Assembly (NCBI GenBank): GCA_028692535.1
Contig: JAQUXD010000014.1
Span: forward strand, 1 to 22,612
DNA length: 22,612 nucleotides
Direction: 5' to 3'
From: Eubacteriales bacterium
GTDB taxonomy: Bacteria; Bacillota; Clostridia; Peptostreptococcales; Anaerovoracaceae
Made by a program: the position numbers and the translations under genes. This document shows positions 6,281 to 14,431 of this stretch, one piece after another. Every line of letters starts with the position of its first letter. Within the stretch, counting starts at the first letter, position 1. The notes beneath the pieces were generated by a model. That model was given only the letters and a program-made list of their open reading frames with translations, did no database searches and was not told the DNA's origin.

Positions 6281-8632
6281 ATGTATCAGGTAGTAAAAAG
6301 AGACGGCAAAATTGTAGATTTCCAGCTTGAAAAGATCGCTTCGGCCATTCTGATGGCTTTTGAGGCGCAGGAGAAGCAATTTCATCCGTCTGTCATCGAC
6401 TTCCTGGCGCTGAAAGTGACCGCGGATTTCGAACCCAAGATCCACGACTCCCTTATTGCCGTGGAAGATATTCAGGACAGTGTGGAGGCCGTGCTGGTCC
6501 AGTCGGGCTACGCGGATGTGGGCAAGGCCTACATCCTGTATCGGCGCCAGCGGGAAAAACTCAGAAATCTCAAATCCACGATCCTGGATTATAAGGAGAT
6601 CGTGGACAGCTATGTAAAAGTAACGGACTGGCGGGTCAAGGAGAATTCCACCGTCACATATTCCGTAGGCGGACTCATTTTGTCGAATTCCGGCGCTGTC
6701 ACGGCCAATTACTGGTTGTCGGAAATATACGATGACGAGATCGCCAATGCCCATAAAAATGCAGATATGCACATTCACGACCTGTCCATGCTCACCGGAT
6801 ATTGCGCAGGCTGGTCCCTGAAGCAGCTGATTCAGGACGGATTGGGGGGCGTTCAGGGCAAAATCAGTTCGGCACCGGCCAGCCATCTGGCCACCCTGTG
6901 CAATCAGATGGTCAATTTTTTAGGGATCATGCAGAATGAATGGGCCGGCGCCCAGGCGTTTTCTTCCTTCGACACCTATCTTGCACCCTTTGTCAAGAAG
7001 GATGCGCTGGATTACGAGCAAGTCAAGAAGTGCATCGAATCCTTCATTTACGGCGTCAACACCCCCAGCCGCTGGGGGACTCAGGCACCCTTTTCCAACA
7101 TCACGCTGGACTGGACGGTTCCCCGAGATCTGGCAGAGGAACCCGCCATCGTCGGTGGCCGGGAACAAGACTTTACCTACGGCGACTGCAAAGCTGAAAT
7201 GGATCTGATCAACAAAGCGTTTATCGAAATCATGATCGAAGGGGATGTTCACGGAAGAGGTTTCCAGTATCCTATCCCCACCTATTCGATCACCAAGGAT
7301 TTCGACTGGTCTGAAACGGAGAACAATCGTCTACTCTTCGAGATGACGGCCAAGTACGGCACGCCGTATTTCTCCAATTACATCAACAGCGACATGGAAC
7401 CTTCGGATGTGCGCAGCATGTGCTGCCGTCTGCGTTTGGACCTGCGGGAGCTGCGAAAGAAATCCGGCGGATTCTTCGGCAGCGGAGAGAGTACGGGCAG
7501 TGTGGGAGTCGTTACGATCAACATGCCTCGTATCGCTTATCTTGCCAACAGCAAAGAAGATTTTTACCGGCGCCTGAACAAAATGATGGATTTGGCAGCC
7601 CGTTCCCTCAGCATCAAGCGCAAGATCATAACGAAGCTTCTGGATGAAGGGCTTTATCCTTACACAAAGCGCTACCTGGGCACTTTTGCCAACCATTTCT
7701 CCACCATCGGCTTGATCGGCATGAACGAAGTGGGCTTAAACGCCAAATGGCTTCGAGCCGACATGACCCACCCCGAGACCCAGATCTTTACCGCGGAAGT
7801 CCTGAATCACATGCGCAAACGGCTGTCGGATTATCAGGAGCAGTTCGGAGATCTGTATAACTTGGAAGCCACGCCGGCGGAATCCACCACGTATCGGTTG
7901 GCGAAGCACGATGTGAAACGCTACCCGGATATCCTTACCGCATCCGACAAGGGCGCGCCCTATTATACAAACAGCTCACATCTTCCTGTGGGCTATACAG
8001 AGGATATCTTTGCGGCGTTGGACATCCAGGACCAGCTTCAGACGCAGTACACCTCCGGCACGGTTTTTCACGCCTTTTTGGGAGAGAAACTACCCGATTG
8101 GAAGGCGGCTGCCATGCTGGTGCGCACCATCGCCGAAAACTACAAGCTGCCTTATTATACGATCTCGCCCACCTATTCAATTTGCAGAAAGCACGGGTAT
8201 CTGAACGGCGAGCAGCACACTTGTCCCGAATGCGGCGGTCCCACGGAGGTGTACAGTCGAATTACAGGGTACTATCGTCCCGTACAGAACTGGAATGACG
8301 GCAAAGCCCAGGAATACCTGGACCGGAAGGTCTATGATCCGGCGGCGGCAGCGGGCCCCGAAAAGAAAGACGAAGAGACGCCGCGGTCAGAACCGGGCAA
8401 TAAAACGCTGCTGTTCACCACGAAAACCTGTCCCAACTGCAGCACCGCCAAGGCGCTGCTCCAGCGGGCCGGACTGCCCTTCGAAGTCATTCTGGCCGAG
8501 GAAAACCGAGAAATGGCCAAAGCTTACGGCATTCTCAAAGCGCCTACGGCCGTGGTGATCGAAGGTAAGAATCGACATAAGTACATCGGTGTTTCGGAAA
8601 TCCAGCGCTATACGCAAAACGTTTACGCATAA
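6281..8632 (+). CDS. nrdD: Class III anaerobic ribonucleoside-triphosphate reductase with C-terminal glutaredoxin-like domain
   Basis: The 783-residue product begins with an ATP-cone domain (about 1-95), the allosteric nucleotide-binding module, followed by the glycyl radical reductase barrel. Visible active-site elements are Cys175 in GYCAGWSL, the Cys pair 381-382 in SMCCRLRLD, a zinc site of CxxH/CxxC type (C635, H638, C648, C651), and the glycyl radical loop RITGYYRPV with Gly663. After a linker rich in Ala, Glu and Lys, residues about 708-783 form a glutaredoxin/thioredoxin-like domain with the redox motif CPNC (C717, C720). The enzyme reduces ribonucleotides to deoxyribonucleotides without oxygen. 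The fused domain may supply electrons, which suggests a thiol-dependent rather than formate-dependent reductant; that is inference. I chose the ATG at 6281 because AAGGAG lies 6 bases upstream; the TTG at 6248 has no such site. nrdG lies upstream and NrdR boxes precede the promoter. Confidence 0.95.
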   Translation: MYQVVKRDGKIVDFQLEKIASAILMAFEAQEKQFHPSVIDFLALKVTADFEPKIHDSLIAVEDIQDSVEAVLVQSGYADVGKAYILYRRQREKLRNLKSTILDYKEIVDSYVKVTDWRVKENSTVTYSVGGLILSNSGAVTANYWLSEIYDDEIANAHKNADMHIHDLSMLTGYCAGWSLKQLIQDGLGGVQGKISSAPASHLATLCNQMVNFLGIMQNEWAGAQAFSSFDTYLAPFVKKDALDYEQVKKCIESFIYGVNTPSRWGTQAPFSNITLDWTVPRDLAEEPAIVGGREQDFTYGDCKAEMDLINKAFIEIMIEGDVHGRGFQYPIPTYSITKDFDWSETENNRLLFEMTAKYGTPYFSNYINSDMEPSDVRSMCCRLRLDLRELRKKSGGFFGSGESTGSVGVVTINMPRIAYLANSKEDFYRRLNKMMDLAARSLSIKRKIITKLLDEGLYPYTKRYLGTFANHFSTIGLIGMNEVGLNAKWLRADMTHPETQIFTAEVLNHMRKRLSDYQEQFGDLYNLEATPAESTTYRLAKHDVKRYPDILTASDKGAPYYTNSSHLPVGYTEDIFAALDIQDQLQTQYTSGTVFHAFLGEKLPDWKAAAMLVRTIAENYKLPYYTISPTYSICRKHGYLNGEQHTCPECGGPTEVYSRITGYYRPVQNWNDGKAQEYLDRKVYDPAAAAGPEKKDEETPRSEPGNKTLLFTTKTCPNCSTAKALLQRAGLPFEVILAEENREMAKAYGILKAPTAVVIEGKNRHKYIGVSEIQRYTQNVYA

Positions 8633-8639
8633 CCAGGAG

Positions 8640-8668
8640 GCGGGCGGCGGGAGCCGCCCGCTTGTTTT
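8640..8668 (+). terminator. Terminator-like hairpin between nrdD and the DUF362 gene
   Basis: GCGGGCGGC (8640-8648) pairs perfectly with GCCGCCCGC (8653-8661) around GGGA and is followed by TTGTTTT. It ends only 10 bases before the AGGAGG of the next gene, so that gene is expressed by read-through or from a promoter inside nrdD. Confidence 0.8.
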
Positions 8669-8682
8669 CACAGGAGGAAACC

Positions 8683-9792
8683 ATGGAAAAATCCAAAGTA
8701 TATTTTACAGATCTCCATACAGAGCTGGATGATGGTCTGCTGGTCAAATTTAAACGGCTGCTTCGGACAGCGGGGATCGGGAACATCGATTTTCACAACC
8801 AGTTTACGGCCGTCAAAATTCACTTCGGCGAACCGGGCAATTTGGCTTTTCTGCGTCCCAACTGGTCCAAGGTGGTTTGTGATTTAATCAAAGAAAAGGG
8901 TGGGAAACCCTTTCTAACGGACTGTAATACCCTCTACGTGGGCGGCCGCAAAAATGCGCTGGATCATCTGGATTCAGCGTATACCAATGGCTATACGCCA
9001 TTTTCCACCGGATGTCAGCTGATCATCGCTGATGGTCTCAAAGGCCTGTCCGAGACGCTGGTTCCGGTGGCTGGCGGCGAATACGTCAAGGAAGCCAAAA
9101 TCGGCAGCGCCATCATGGATGCGGACGTGATCATTTCCCTGACCCATTTCAAAGGTCACGAAGCTACCGGATTTGGGGGCGCCATCAAAAATATCGGCAT
9201 GGGCTGCGGTTCCCATTCCGGAAAAATGGAAATGCACAGCCAGGGAACACCCAGAGTCAAAGAGGAAAAGTGTATCGCTTGCGGTCTTTGCGTTCGGAAC
9301 TGTGCTCACGAAGGCGTGCTGGTGATCAATGGCCTCGCAGTGATTCAGGAAGACAAGTGCGTCGGTTGCGGTCGTTGCATCGGCGTGTGTCCTACCGGCG
9401 CCATGGCCTCCAAATGGAACGAATCCAACGACATTTTGAACCGGAAGATGGCCGAATATGCCTGGGCTGTCCTGAAGGATCGGCCGGCCTTCCACATCAG
9501 CCTGGTGATCGATGTATCGCCCAACTGCGATTGCGGTTCGGAGAACGATATCCCCATCGTGCCCAACGTCGGCATGTTTGCTTCCTTCGATCCTATTGCC
9601 CTGGACCAGGCCTGTGCCGACGCCGTGAACGCCCAGGAAGCCTTGCCGGGAAGTCAGCTTCACCACGCAGGGCACCGTCACAAGGATCACTTTACCGCCG
9701 TCCACCCGGACACCAACTGGGAATCCTGTCTGGAGCACGGTGAAAAACTGGGCATGGGGCGGCGTGCTTATGAAATGATCACAGTAAAATAG
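8683..9792 (+). CDS. DUF362 domain protein with two [4Fe-4S] ferredoxin motifs
   Basis: This 369-residue protein has a DUF362 N-terminal part with the HFKGHEATGFGGAIKNIGMG motif region, followed by two ferredoxin-type CxxCxxCxxxC motifs (C197-C207 and C226-C236), and then a further DUF362 segment. Proteins of this kind are annotated as Fe-S center proteins of anaerobes; no reaction has been firmly assigned to the family as far as I know. The lack of a signal peptide suggests a cytoplasmic location. The ATG at 8683 has a perfect AGGAGG 5 bases upstream, which rules out the TTG at 8662. The gene follows nrdD behind a terminator-like hairpin and ends at a strong bidirectional terminator. A role as an electron carrier for the nrdD system is possible from position alone, but not shown. 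Confidence 0.85.
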   Translation: MEKSKVYFTDLHTELDDGLLVKFKRLLRTAGIGNIDFHNQFTAVKIHFGEPGNLAFLRPNWSKVVCDLIKEKGGKPFLTDCNTLYVGGRKNALDHLDSAYTNGYTPFSTGCQLIIADGLKGLSETLVPVAGGEYVKEAKIGSAIMDADVIISLTHFKGHEATGFGGAIKNIGMGCGSHSGKMEMHSQGTPRVKEEKCIACGLCVRNCAHEGVLVINGLAVIQEDKCVGCGRCIGVCPTGAMASKWNESNDILNRKMAEYAWAVLKDRPAFHISLVIDVSPNCDCGSENDIPIVPNVGMFASFDPIALDQACADAVNAQEALPGSQLHHAGHRHKDHFTAVHPDTNWESCLEHGEKLGMGRRAYEMITVK

Positions 9793-9814
9793 AGCGAAAA
9801 AGCGACAGATATTT

Positions 9815-9848
9815 AAAAAGCCGGAACGTGCGCGTTCCGGCTTTTTTT
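9815..9848. terminator. Bidirectional intrinsic terminator
   Basis: A 14-bp perfect stem (9815-9828 with 9833-9846) closes a TGCG loop, flanked by A5 on the left and T7 on the right. It ends the + strand DUF362 transcript and also serves the - strand lipoprotein gene that stops at 9855. Confidence 0.92.
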
Positions 9849-9854
9849 AGTCTT

Positions 9855-10511
9855 TCAATATTGGATGATCTGCTCGTCGATCTCAGCCAGACCGTTCCCC
9901 TTGATGTAATATAATTCATCTTCGGGGTTCTGTACGACTTCCAGCGTCAATGTTACCGGTTCACCGTAGCCCGGCGTGTCCATCTTCTCCCGGATCAGTC
10001 CGATCAATCCTTCGATATACTGTTTCTCATATTCATCGGAGGTGAGTCCGTCGGCAGACGCAATCTTCATCTCAGCCGCAAAGGTCTCCAGATCTTCTTT
10101 GACCACTCGATCAATGATGTCCAGGGGTTCAACGATCACATTTACGGTATAAGAGCCGTCCAAGGAAACGGAGGGCTGTACCTCGTAACGGGATAACTGA
10201 TACAGATCCCGGTACAGCTCTGTCAGATCGGCTTTCGCCGACTCCGTCAGTTCGCCGACGCCGAAGTAATAGGCGAAGTAATGGACTTCGGTTTCCAGTC
10301 CGGCAAGATACTCTGCTTCAAGCCCAGCTGGGTCCTGAGTGTCGGTCACGGAAAGAAAGTCTTCCGAATACTCACCCAGATACAGGGTATCCAGTATTCC
10401 CCGGACATAGACTTGGGCAAAATCCGACGGCGCGTCCTGGCCGCCGCAGCCTGTCAGTGCCAGGATTGACAGGAGTACGATAGCGGAGAAGATATGTATT
10501 CCTTTTTTCAT
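9855..10511 (-). CDS. Uncharacterised lipoprotein
   Basis: The 218-residue product starts with a short basic N terminus, a hydrophobic stretch and the lipobox LTGC, so it should be exported and anchored by a lipidated cysteine to the outer face of the membrane. The mature part is acidic, with predicted helices followed by a more beta-like segment rich in Val and Thr toward the C terminus. It resembles Firmicutes lipoproteins of the DUF5105 kind in general layout, but I could not confirm the family. I chose the ATG at 10511 because AAAGGA precedes it; the longer frame to 10562 has an unrelated Cys-rich N terminus and overlaps the promoter. It has its own promoter and the strong terminator at 9815. 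Function unknown. Confidence 0.8.
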   Translation of the reverse strand: MKKGIHIFSAIVLLSILALTGCGGQDAPSDFAQVYVRGILDTLYLGEYSEDFLSVTDTQDPAGLEAEYLAGLETEVHYFAYYFGVGELTESAKADLTELYRDLYQLSRYEVQPSVSLDGSYTVNVIVEPLDIIDRVVKEDLETFAAEMKIASADGLTSDEYEKQYIEGLIGLIREKMDTPGYGEPVTLTLEVVQNPEDELYYIKGNGLAEIDEQIIQY

Positions 10512-10552
10512 AAGTATTCCTTTCAAAGGGAAGCGGTTTGAACAACGCACAC

Positions 10553-10581
10553 ATTGTAGCATACTCGGGCGTGGGGAACAA
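10553..10581 (-). promoter_or_regulatory. Promoter for the lipoprotein gene
   Basis: On the reverse strand TTGTTC (10576-10581) and TACAAT (10553-10558) are separated by 17 bases. It lies in the 77-base gap after the homoserine dehydrogenase gene and would give a leader of about 35 bases. Confidence 0.65.
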
Positions 10582-10588
10582 GCCGGGT

Positions 10589-11623
10589 CTACCCGCAGAT
10601 CTCCAGAATGCGCAGGATGTCTCCAAAGACGCCGTAACCGGTCTGCAGCGGTGTGCCGTCGTGCTCGATCATCGTCAGCTTGCCCATGTAATCGGTTACG
10701 ATCGAATAGACCGAGGAGGCGCCGTCTACCGAGGCATAAACATGGTTTGCCGGGATCTCCGTGGGCAGGACCGAAGCCGTTACGCGACCATCTTCCTTTT
10801 TTGCCTTGCAGAGCAGCTTGATGGTATTTCCGCGGCTTTTAGCGGCAAGGATCTCCTCCCGGCCGATGCCGGCGATGCCTTTCCGCTCCACCTGATCCGG
10901 TGTCAGCTCCGCATCCATCAGCACGTTGGCCATAGCGATGATTTTAGCCGTGGGATCGTGGCCGTCCACATCCATGGAAGGATCGGCCTCCACGATACCC
11001 AGCTTGCGCCCTTCGGCGAGGGCTTCGTCGTAGGACAAACCTTCCTCCAGCTTCATCAAGATAAAATTCGTAGTGGAATTGAGGATGCCGCTCACCTCGG
11101 TAATCTGGCAGAGCCGCAGGGTTTCGTCTGCCAGATTGAACAAGGGTGTGCCGTCCATGACAGTGGACTCAAAATAAAATTGAGCTCCTTTGCTTTTTGC
11201 CAGGTCCCGCAATTCCCTGTAGTGCCAGGCGATGGGGCCCTTGTTTGCTGTGACGGCATGCTTGCCCCGCTCCAGCGCAAATCGGAGGTGATCCGTAGCC
11301 GGCAGGCCGGTCTTGATGTTCAGTGTGGTCATCTCCAAAATCGCGTCGAAGTCGCCCTCCCGGGCCACTGCCACGGAGTCCCGACTCGACAAGGCAGGAT
11401 GATCCGCAGAAAAACGGCCGTTCTCTTTGATCTCTTTCAGCGCGCGCTTCAGGTCGATTCCGGCCGGGTCGTACAGGGTCCCCCGGCTGTTGGTCGTGAT
11501 GGCTGTGACAGAAATGCCCCGGCCGTAGCGTTTCCGCACGTCCGCATCCTTTTCCAGAAGGATGGTGGCCAGTTCCCGGCCCACATTGCCGAAGCCCAGC
11601 ATGGCTATCTTAAAATCACTCAT
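10589..11623 (-). CDS. hom: Homoserine dehydrogenase (short form, no ACT domain)
   Basis: The 344-residue protein has an N-terminal Rossmann motif GFGNVG (10-15), the conserved lysine of the TANKGP motif (K128), and the catalytic segment with E212, D223 and K227 in VEADPSMDVDGHDPTAK. These are the signatures of homoserine dehydrogenase, which reduces aspartate semialdehyde to homoserine with NAD(P)H on the way to threonine and methionine. The length fits the short form that lacks the regulatory ACT domain, so feedback control by threonine through such a domain is not expected. An AAGGA site lies 6-7 bases before the ATG. No other gene of threonine or methionine synthesis is nearby, so the physiological context is open; a related dehydrogenase of another semialdehyde cannot be fully excluded. 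Confidence 0.85.
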   Translation of the reverse strand: MSDFKIAMLGFGNVGRELATILLEKDADVRKRYGRGISVTAITTNSRGTLYDPAGIDLKRALKEIKENGRFSADHPALSSRDSVAVAREGDFDAILEMTTLNIKTGLPATDHLRFALERGKHAVTANKGPIAWHYRELRDLAKSKGAQFYFESTVMDGTPLFNLADETLRLCQITEVSGILNSTTNFILMKLEEGLSYDEALAEGRKLGIVEADPSMDVDGHDPTAKIIAMANVLMDAELTPDQVERKGIAGIGREEILAAKSRGNTIKLLCKAKKEDGRVTASVLPTEIPANHVYASVDGASSVYSIVTDYMGKLTMIEHDGTPLQTGYGVFGDILRILEICG

Positions 11624-11689
11624 TTTATATCCTTTCCCGAGTCCCGTTGAAGTATTTCCTGTTGAACAAATTTACATACTCCCAATGCG

Positions 11690-11698
11690 ATTATATCA
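11690..11698 (-). promoter_or_regulatory. Extended -10 promoter for hom
   Basis: The reverse strand reads TGATATAAT, an extended -10 element (TGN plus consensus TATAAT). The -35 region 17 bases upstream (TTTCCG) is poor, as is common for extended -10 promoters. The leader would be about 60 bases. Confidence 0.55.
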
Positions 11699-11736
11699 TA
11701 CCATGTTGAGAGCGGAAAAGTTCGTGTGCTTTATGA

Positions 11737-13689
11737 TCAGTAATCCACAGAGGTCGTAATCTCACCGTTGATCGTTTCAAAGGTAACCACATCCGAGTAA
11801 GCGACAGTTCCCTGCATGTCACGCATTTCGAACACCTGCAGAAAGAAGCCGTCACCCAATTCGATTTCGGAAAAGGATGTTTCGGGGGTTACGGTGATCG
11901 TATCGACTTCCACGGGCAGCAGTTCATCACTTTCACCGGATATGGAGGATCCGTAATGGATGGTTGTAATGACATCACCCTCCACGAGGTATCGGAGGTT
12001 TTTATCGGCCATGCCGTTTACGTCTATGGGTTTTCTGGCTCCCTGGACTTCATAGGCTTCCTTCCCGAAATCATAGATTACATTCAGGTTGTATTCCTCG
12101 CCGTTCAGCAGGATCGGCACGGAATACAAATTGTAGTCATCTCCTTCGAAGGCGATTTCCATGTAAACCAGACAGCCGTCCAGTCCGCCCCAAACACCGC
12201 GGAAATTGTCCTTGAATATTCCGTTTTCCCAATCTGCGAACAGGTCATTGTCACTGCCTAAGAGCAGCATAAAGTTCTGCGCCGGATCCACATAATATAG
12301 CTGGATATACATCCCGGTCAGGATGTCGGCGGCAGCAGGGCCCAAAGTCAGAATCGCGCTTCCGTTCTCGTCGACATCCAGAGGATGATTTTCCCAACCC
12401 TGGGTTGCCAGCGTTTGAATTTGAGGCACGCTTTCGTAATCCATTTCAGAAAGATAGGCCATCCCTTCTTCGGTGAGATCGCCTGTCAAGCCGAGGGCGT
12501 AGTAATATTTGAACGCCTCGCCTGCGCCCAGACTGGCATAGCCGTTATAATCCTCAATATCTCCGTTTAAAGAGAAGTAGCAGGACAGTCCGGTCGCTTC
12601 TTGACGATACGGTCCTCTGATTTGATATTCGATGCAATCGTCCAGGGCCGAAAGAACCGCGTCCGATGTTGCGGGCAGCATATCGGACGCCTGCCTTGCC
12701 AGGTGACCGAGGTCGACCATATTTGTATAACCCTGTTCCTTGGTGTTGCCTCCGTAGTTTTCGGTGGACATGGCTATGCGTCCAAAAGAGGAGATGAAGT
12801 TTGAATCCTCGCAGGCGTTGACCAGCGCTTCATTTCCGAATTCATTGTAAGCGCCGAGAAATTCGTAATACCGGGTAAGGTTTGTGACAGACAGGGTGAT
12901 CTCATCGGCCGTTCCCACGGCTTCACATCCTTCTCGGTATGTGTCACAAATGATCGTGCCAAGGGCCAGCCCATCCATGCCCGGATCCCGGGAGAGGGCG
13001 TCTGCCCATCCGGTGTAATACCAGCCGTTGCCGGGTTCCAACTCTTGGGATGCGACCAGATATTTTGCCACATCGGAAAACGTGTATGCCACATCGACGG
13101 TGGCCATCAGGCAAGTATCAAAGCCGATAAACTCGAAAGGCTGATTGCCTTCGGCCAGTTCATAGTTTGCATAAAAAGCTCTGTACATTTCGTCCAGTTT
13201 AAGACTGTCTCCGCCGAAGTTTTCATCGTAGGCCGCCCCTCCAATGCTCCCGCCGCCATGATTCCAAAAAATAAAGCCTGTCTTTTCCGCCGGATAGTTT
13301 TCCTTTGCAAAAGCAAGGAATTCGGAAAGTGTGCCTTCGTCTCCCATGTTTGACTGGGGCAATTGTTCAACAAGAGACAAGCCGTCGCTGTCGAACACAT
13401 ACCGTTCGATATGATCCGGGCTGATCAGTTCGTTCTGCCAGTAGCTTGCTCCGCCGGTCTGAATGATGATTTTGATGTTTTCCGGCAATTGAACATCCAG
13501 AAGCTCCGCAAGATCATTGGTGGCCGCGCCTCCGTTTGTCTCCAGATCGCTGCCGCACAGATAAAAGTAGATAGCCCATTCATTGTCGCTTAATGCGGCA
13601 TCATCCCCGCCGCATCCTGTTGCGGACAGAAGGAGGAGCATTGCCAGGAGCAGGGCAGCCACTTTCCACTTTTTCGCTGATTTTCTCAT
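11737..13689 (-). CDS. Clostripain-like (family C11) cysteine peptidase lipoprotein
   Basis: The 650-residue product has a lipoprotein signal peptide with lipobox SATGC (lipidated C26), then a C11/clostripain-type peptidase domain. The catalytic pair is recognisable as His144 in FWNHGGG and Cys193 in GFDTCLMA, both preceded by the hydrophobic strands expected for the caspase-like fold of clan CD. The C-terminal third (after about residue 430) is rich in beta-type sequence and Asp, and is of unknown function. C11 peptidases usually cleave after Arg or Lys and may self-activate. The protein should sit on the outer face of the membrane. AAGGGAG lies 5 bases before the ATG. The gene follows two small lipoprotein genes on the same strand, with a terminator-like hairpin just before its ribosome binding site. 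Substrate is unknown. Confidence 0.88.
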   Translation of the reverse strand: MRKSAKKWKVAALLLAMLLLLSATGCGGDDAALSDNEWAIYFYLCGSDLETNGGAATNDLAELLDVQLPENIKIIIQTGGASYWQNELISPDHIERYVFDSDGLSLVEQLPQSNMGDEGTLSEFLAFAKENYPAEKTGFIFWNHGGGSIGGAAYDENFGGDSLKLDEMYRAFYANYELAEGNQPFEFIGFDTCLMATVDVAYTFSDVAKYLVASQELEPGNGWYYTGWADALSRDPGMDGLALGTIICDTYREGCEAVGTADEITLSVTNLTRYYEFLGAYNEFGNEALVNACEDSNFISSFGRIAMSTENYGGNTKEQGYTNMVDLGHLARQASDMLPATSDAVLSALDDCIEYQIRGPYRQEATGLSCYFSLNGDIEDYNGYASLGAGEAFKYYYALGLTGDLTEEGMAYLSEMDYESVPQIQTLATQGWENHPLDVDENGSAILTLGPAAADILTGMYIQLYYVDPAQNFMLLLGSDNDLFADWENGIFKDNFRGVWGGLDGCLVYMEIAFEGDDYNLYSVPILLNGEEYNLNVIYDFGKEAYEVQGARKPIDVNGMADKNLRYLVEGDVITTIHYGSSISGESDELLPVEVDTITVTPETSFSEIELGDGFFLQVFEMRDMQGTVAYSDVVTFETINGEITTSVDY

Positions 13690-13704
13690 CTTTTCTCCCT
13701 TCAG

Positions 13705-13728
13705 AAAAGGCCGGCCTTAAGGCCGGCC
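13705..13728 (-). terminator. Terminator-like palindrome ahead of the C11 peptidase gene
   Basis: A perfect 20-bp palindrome at 13709-13728 (GGCCGGCC, TTAA, GGCCGGCC) forms an 8-bp GC-only stem, followed on the reverse strand by TTTTCT. It would end the transcript of the two lipoprotein genes. The next ribosome binding site begins about 8 bases later, so it may act as an attenuator for the peptidase gene. Confidence 0.75.
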
Positions 13729-13754
13729 AATAAGCGCAATGTGTACGCTTTCTG

Positions 13755-14417
13755 CTAATTTGCTATATATGGAACAGAAACCTGTGCTAAATAGTCCTGC
13801 CATACAACGATCATTTCATCAAACGAAGCGTCCAGTTCCGCCATATACTCAGCGCTCATAGTGGATGGATTGTCCAAATCTTCTCTTGTCAATTCCAAAA
13901 CAGCAATCGAGGCATTCAGCTCAGACATAAAGGCTTCGCTGGCATCCCAACCGTTTTCCGCGCCCAGAGCAGCCGCTTCTGTTGTCAAAGCATTGATTTG
14001 ATTGTACTTTTCGATCAGCACCGAGACGCCCGTTCCGGATTCCAGAGATTCGTCATAAGCCGCTAGTTCGTCGACAGCGCCCTGATAGGCGGCGATCGTA
14101 TTGTCAATGACCGGTTCGAATGCGGCAACATCTTCGTCGGTAAACCCGCCGGCATCAACAATCGCCTGGAATTCGACTTTTACGCTGTCCAAAGAAGCCT
14201 GCAGGGTAGCGAGTACTTCTTCCATTTGTTCGGCGGTTTCGCCTTCCAAATAGCCGTTGTCAGCATACCAGGCGCCGATTTGCTGTACCAATGCATCCGC
14301 CTGGTCGATTTTTGTCTGAATGGCTTCTGTGTTTGCATCGACGTTGCTGCCGCCTCCGCAGGCCGACAAAGAAAAAGCGAGTACGACAACAAGGACGAAA
14401 GATAATATTTTTTTCAT
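13755..14417 (-). CDS. Uncharacterised helical lipoprotein with duplicated module
   Basis: The 220-residue product has a lipoprotein signal peptide with lipobox LSAC (C20). The mature protein is acidic, almost free of Lys and Arg, and predicted to be helical. Residues about 49-119 form a module (GYLEGETAEQMEEVL followed by DAGGFTDED and a second helix) that resembles residues 61-127 of the neighbouring lipoprotein, and a weaker copy follows at about 150-212 (NGWDASEAFMSEL). The ATG at 14417 is preferred to that at 14426, because AAAGG abuts the latter with no spacing. The gene lies 14 bases after the upstream lipoprotein gene, so the two form one operon. I recognise no family; a binding or surface-structural role is possible but unproven. 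Confidence 0.82.
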   Translation of the reverse strand: MKKILSFVLVVVLAFSLSACGGGSNVDANTEAIQTKIDQADALVQQIGAWYADNGYLEGETAEQMEEVLATLQASLDSVKVEFQAIVDAGGFTDEDVAAFEPVIDNTIAAYQGAVDELAAYDESLESGTGVSVLIEKYNQINALTTEAAALGAENGWDASEAFMSELNASIAVLELTREDLDNPSTMSAEYMAELDASFDEMIVVWQDYLAQVSVPYIAN

Positions 14418-14431
14418 AATGAGCATCCTTT

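Noticed and set aside
10538..11650. 370-codon open frame on the + strand across the hom gene
   Set aside because: It is antisense to a clear homoserine dehydrogenase and shows no family motif.
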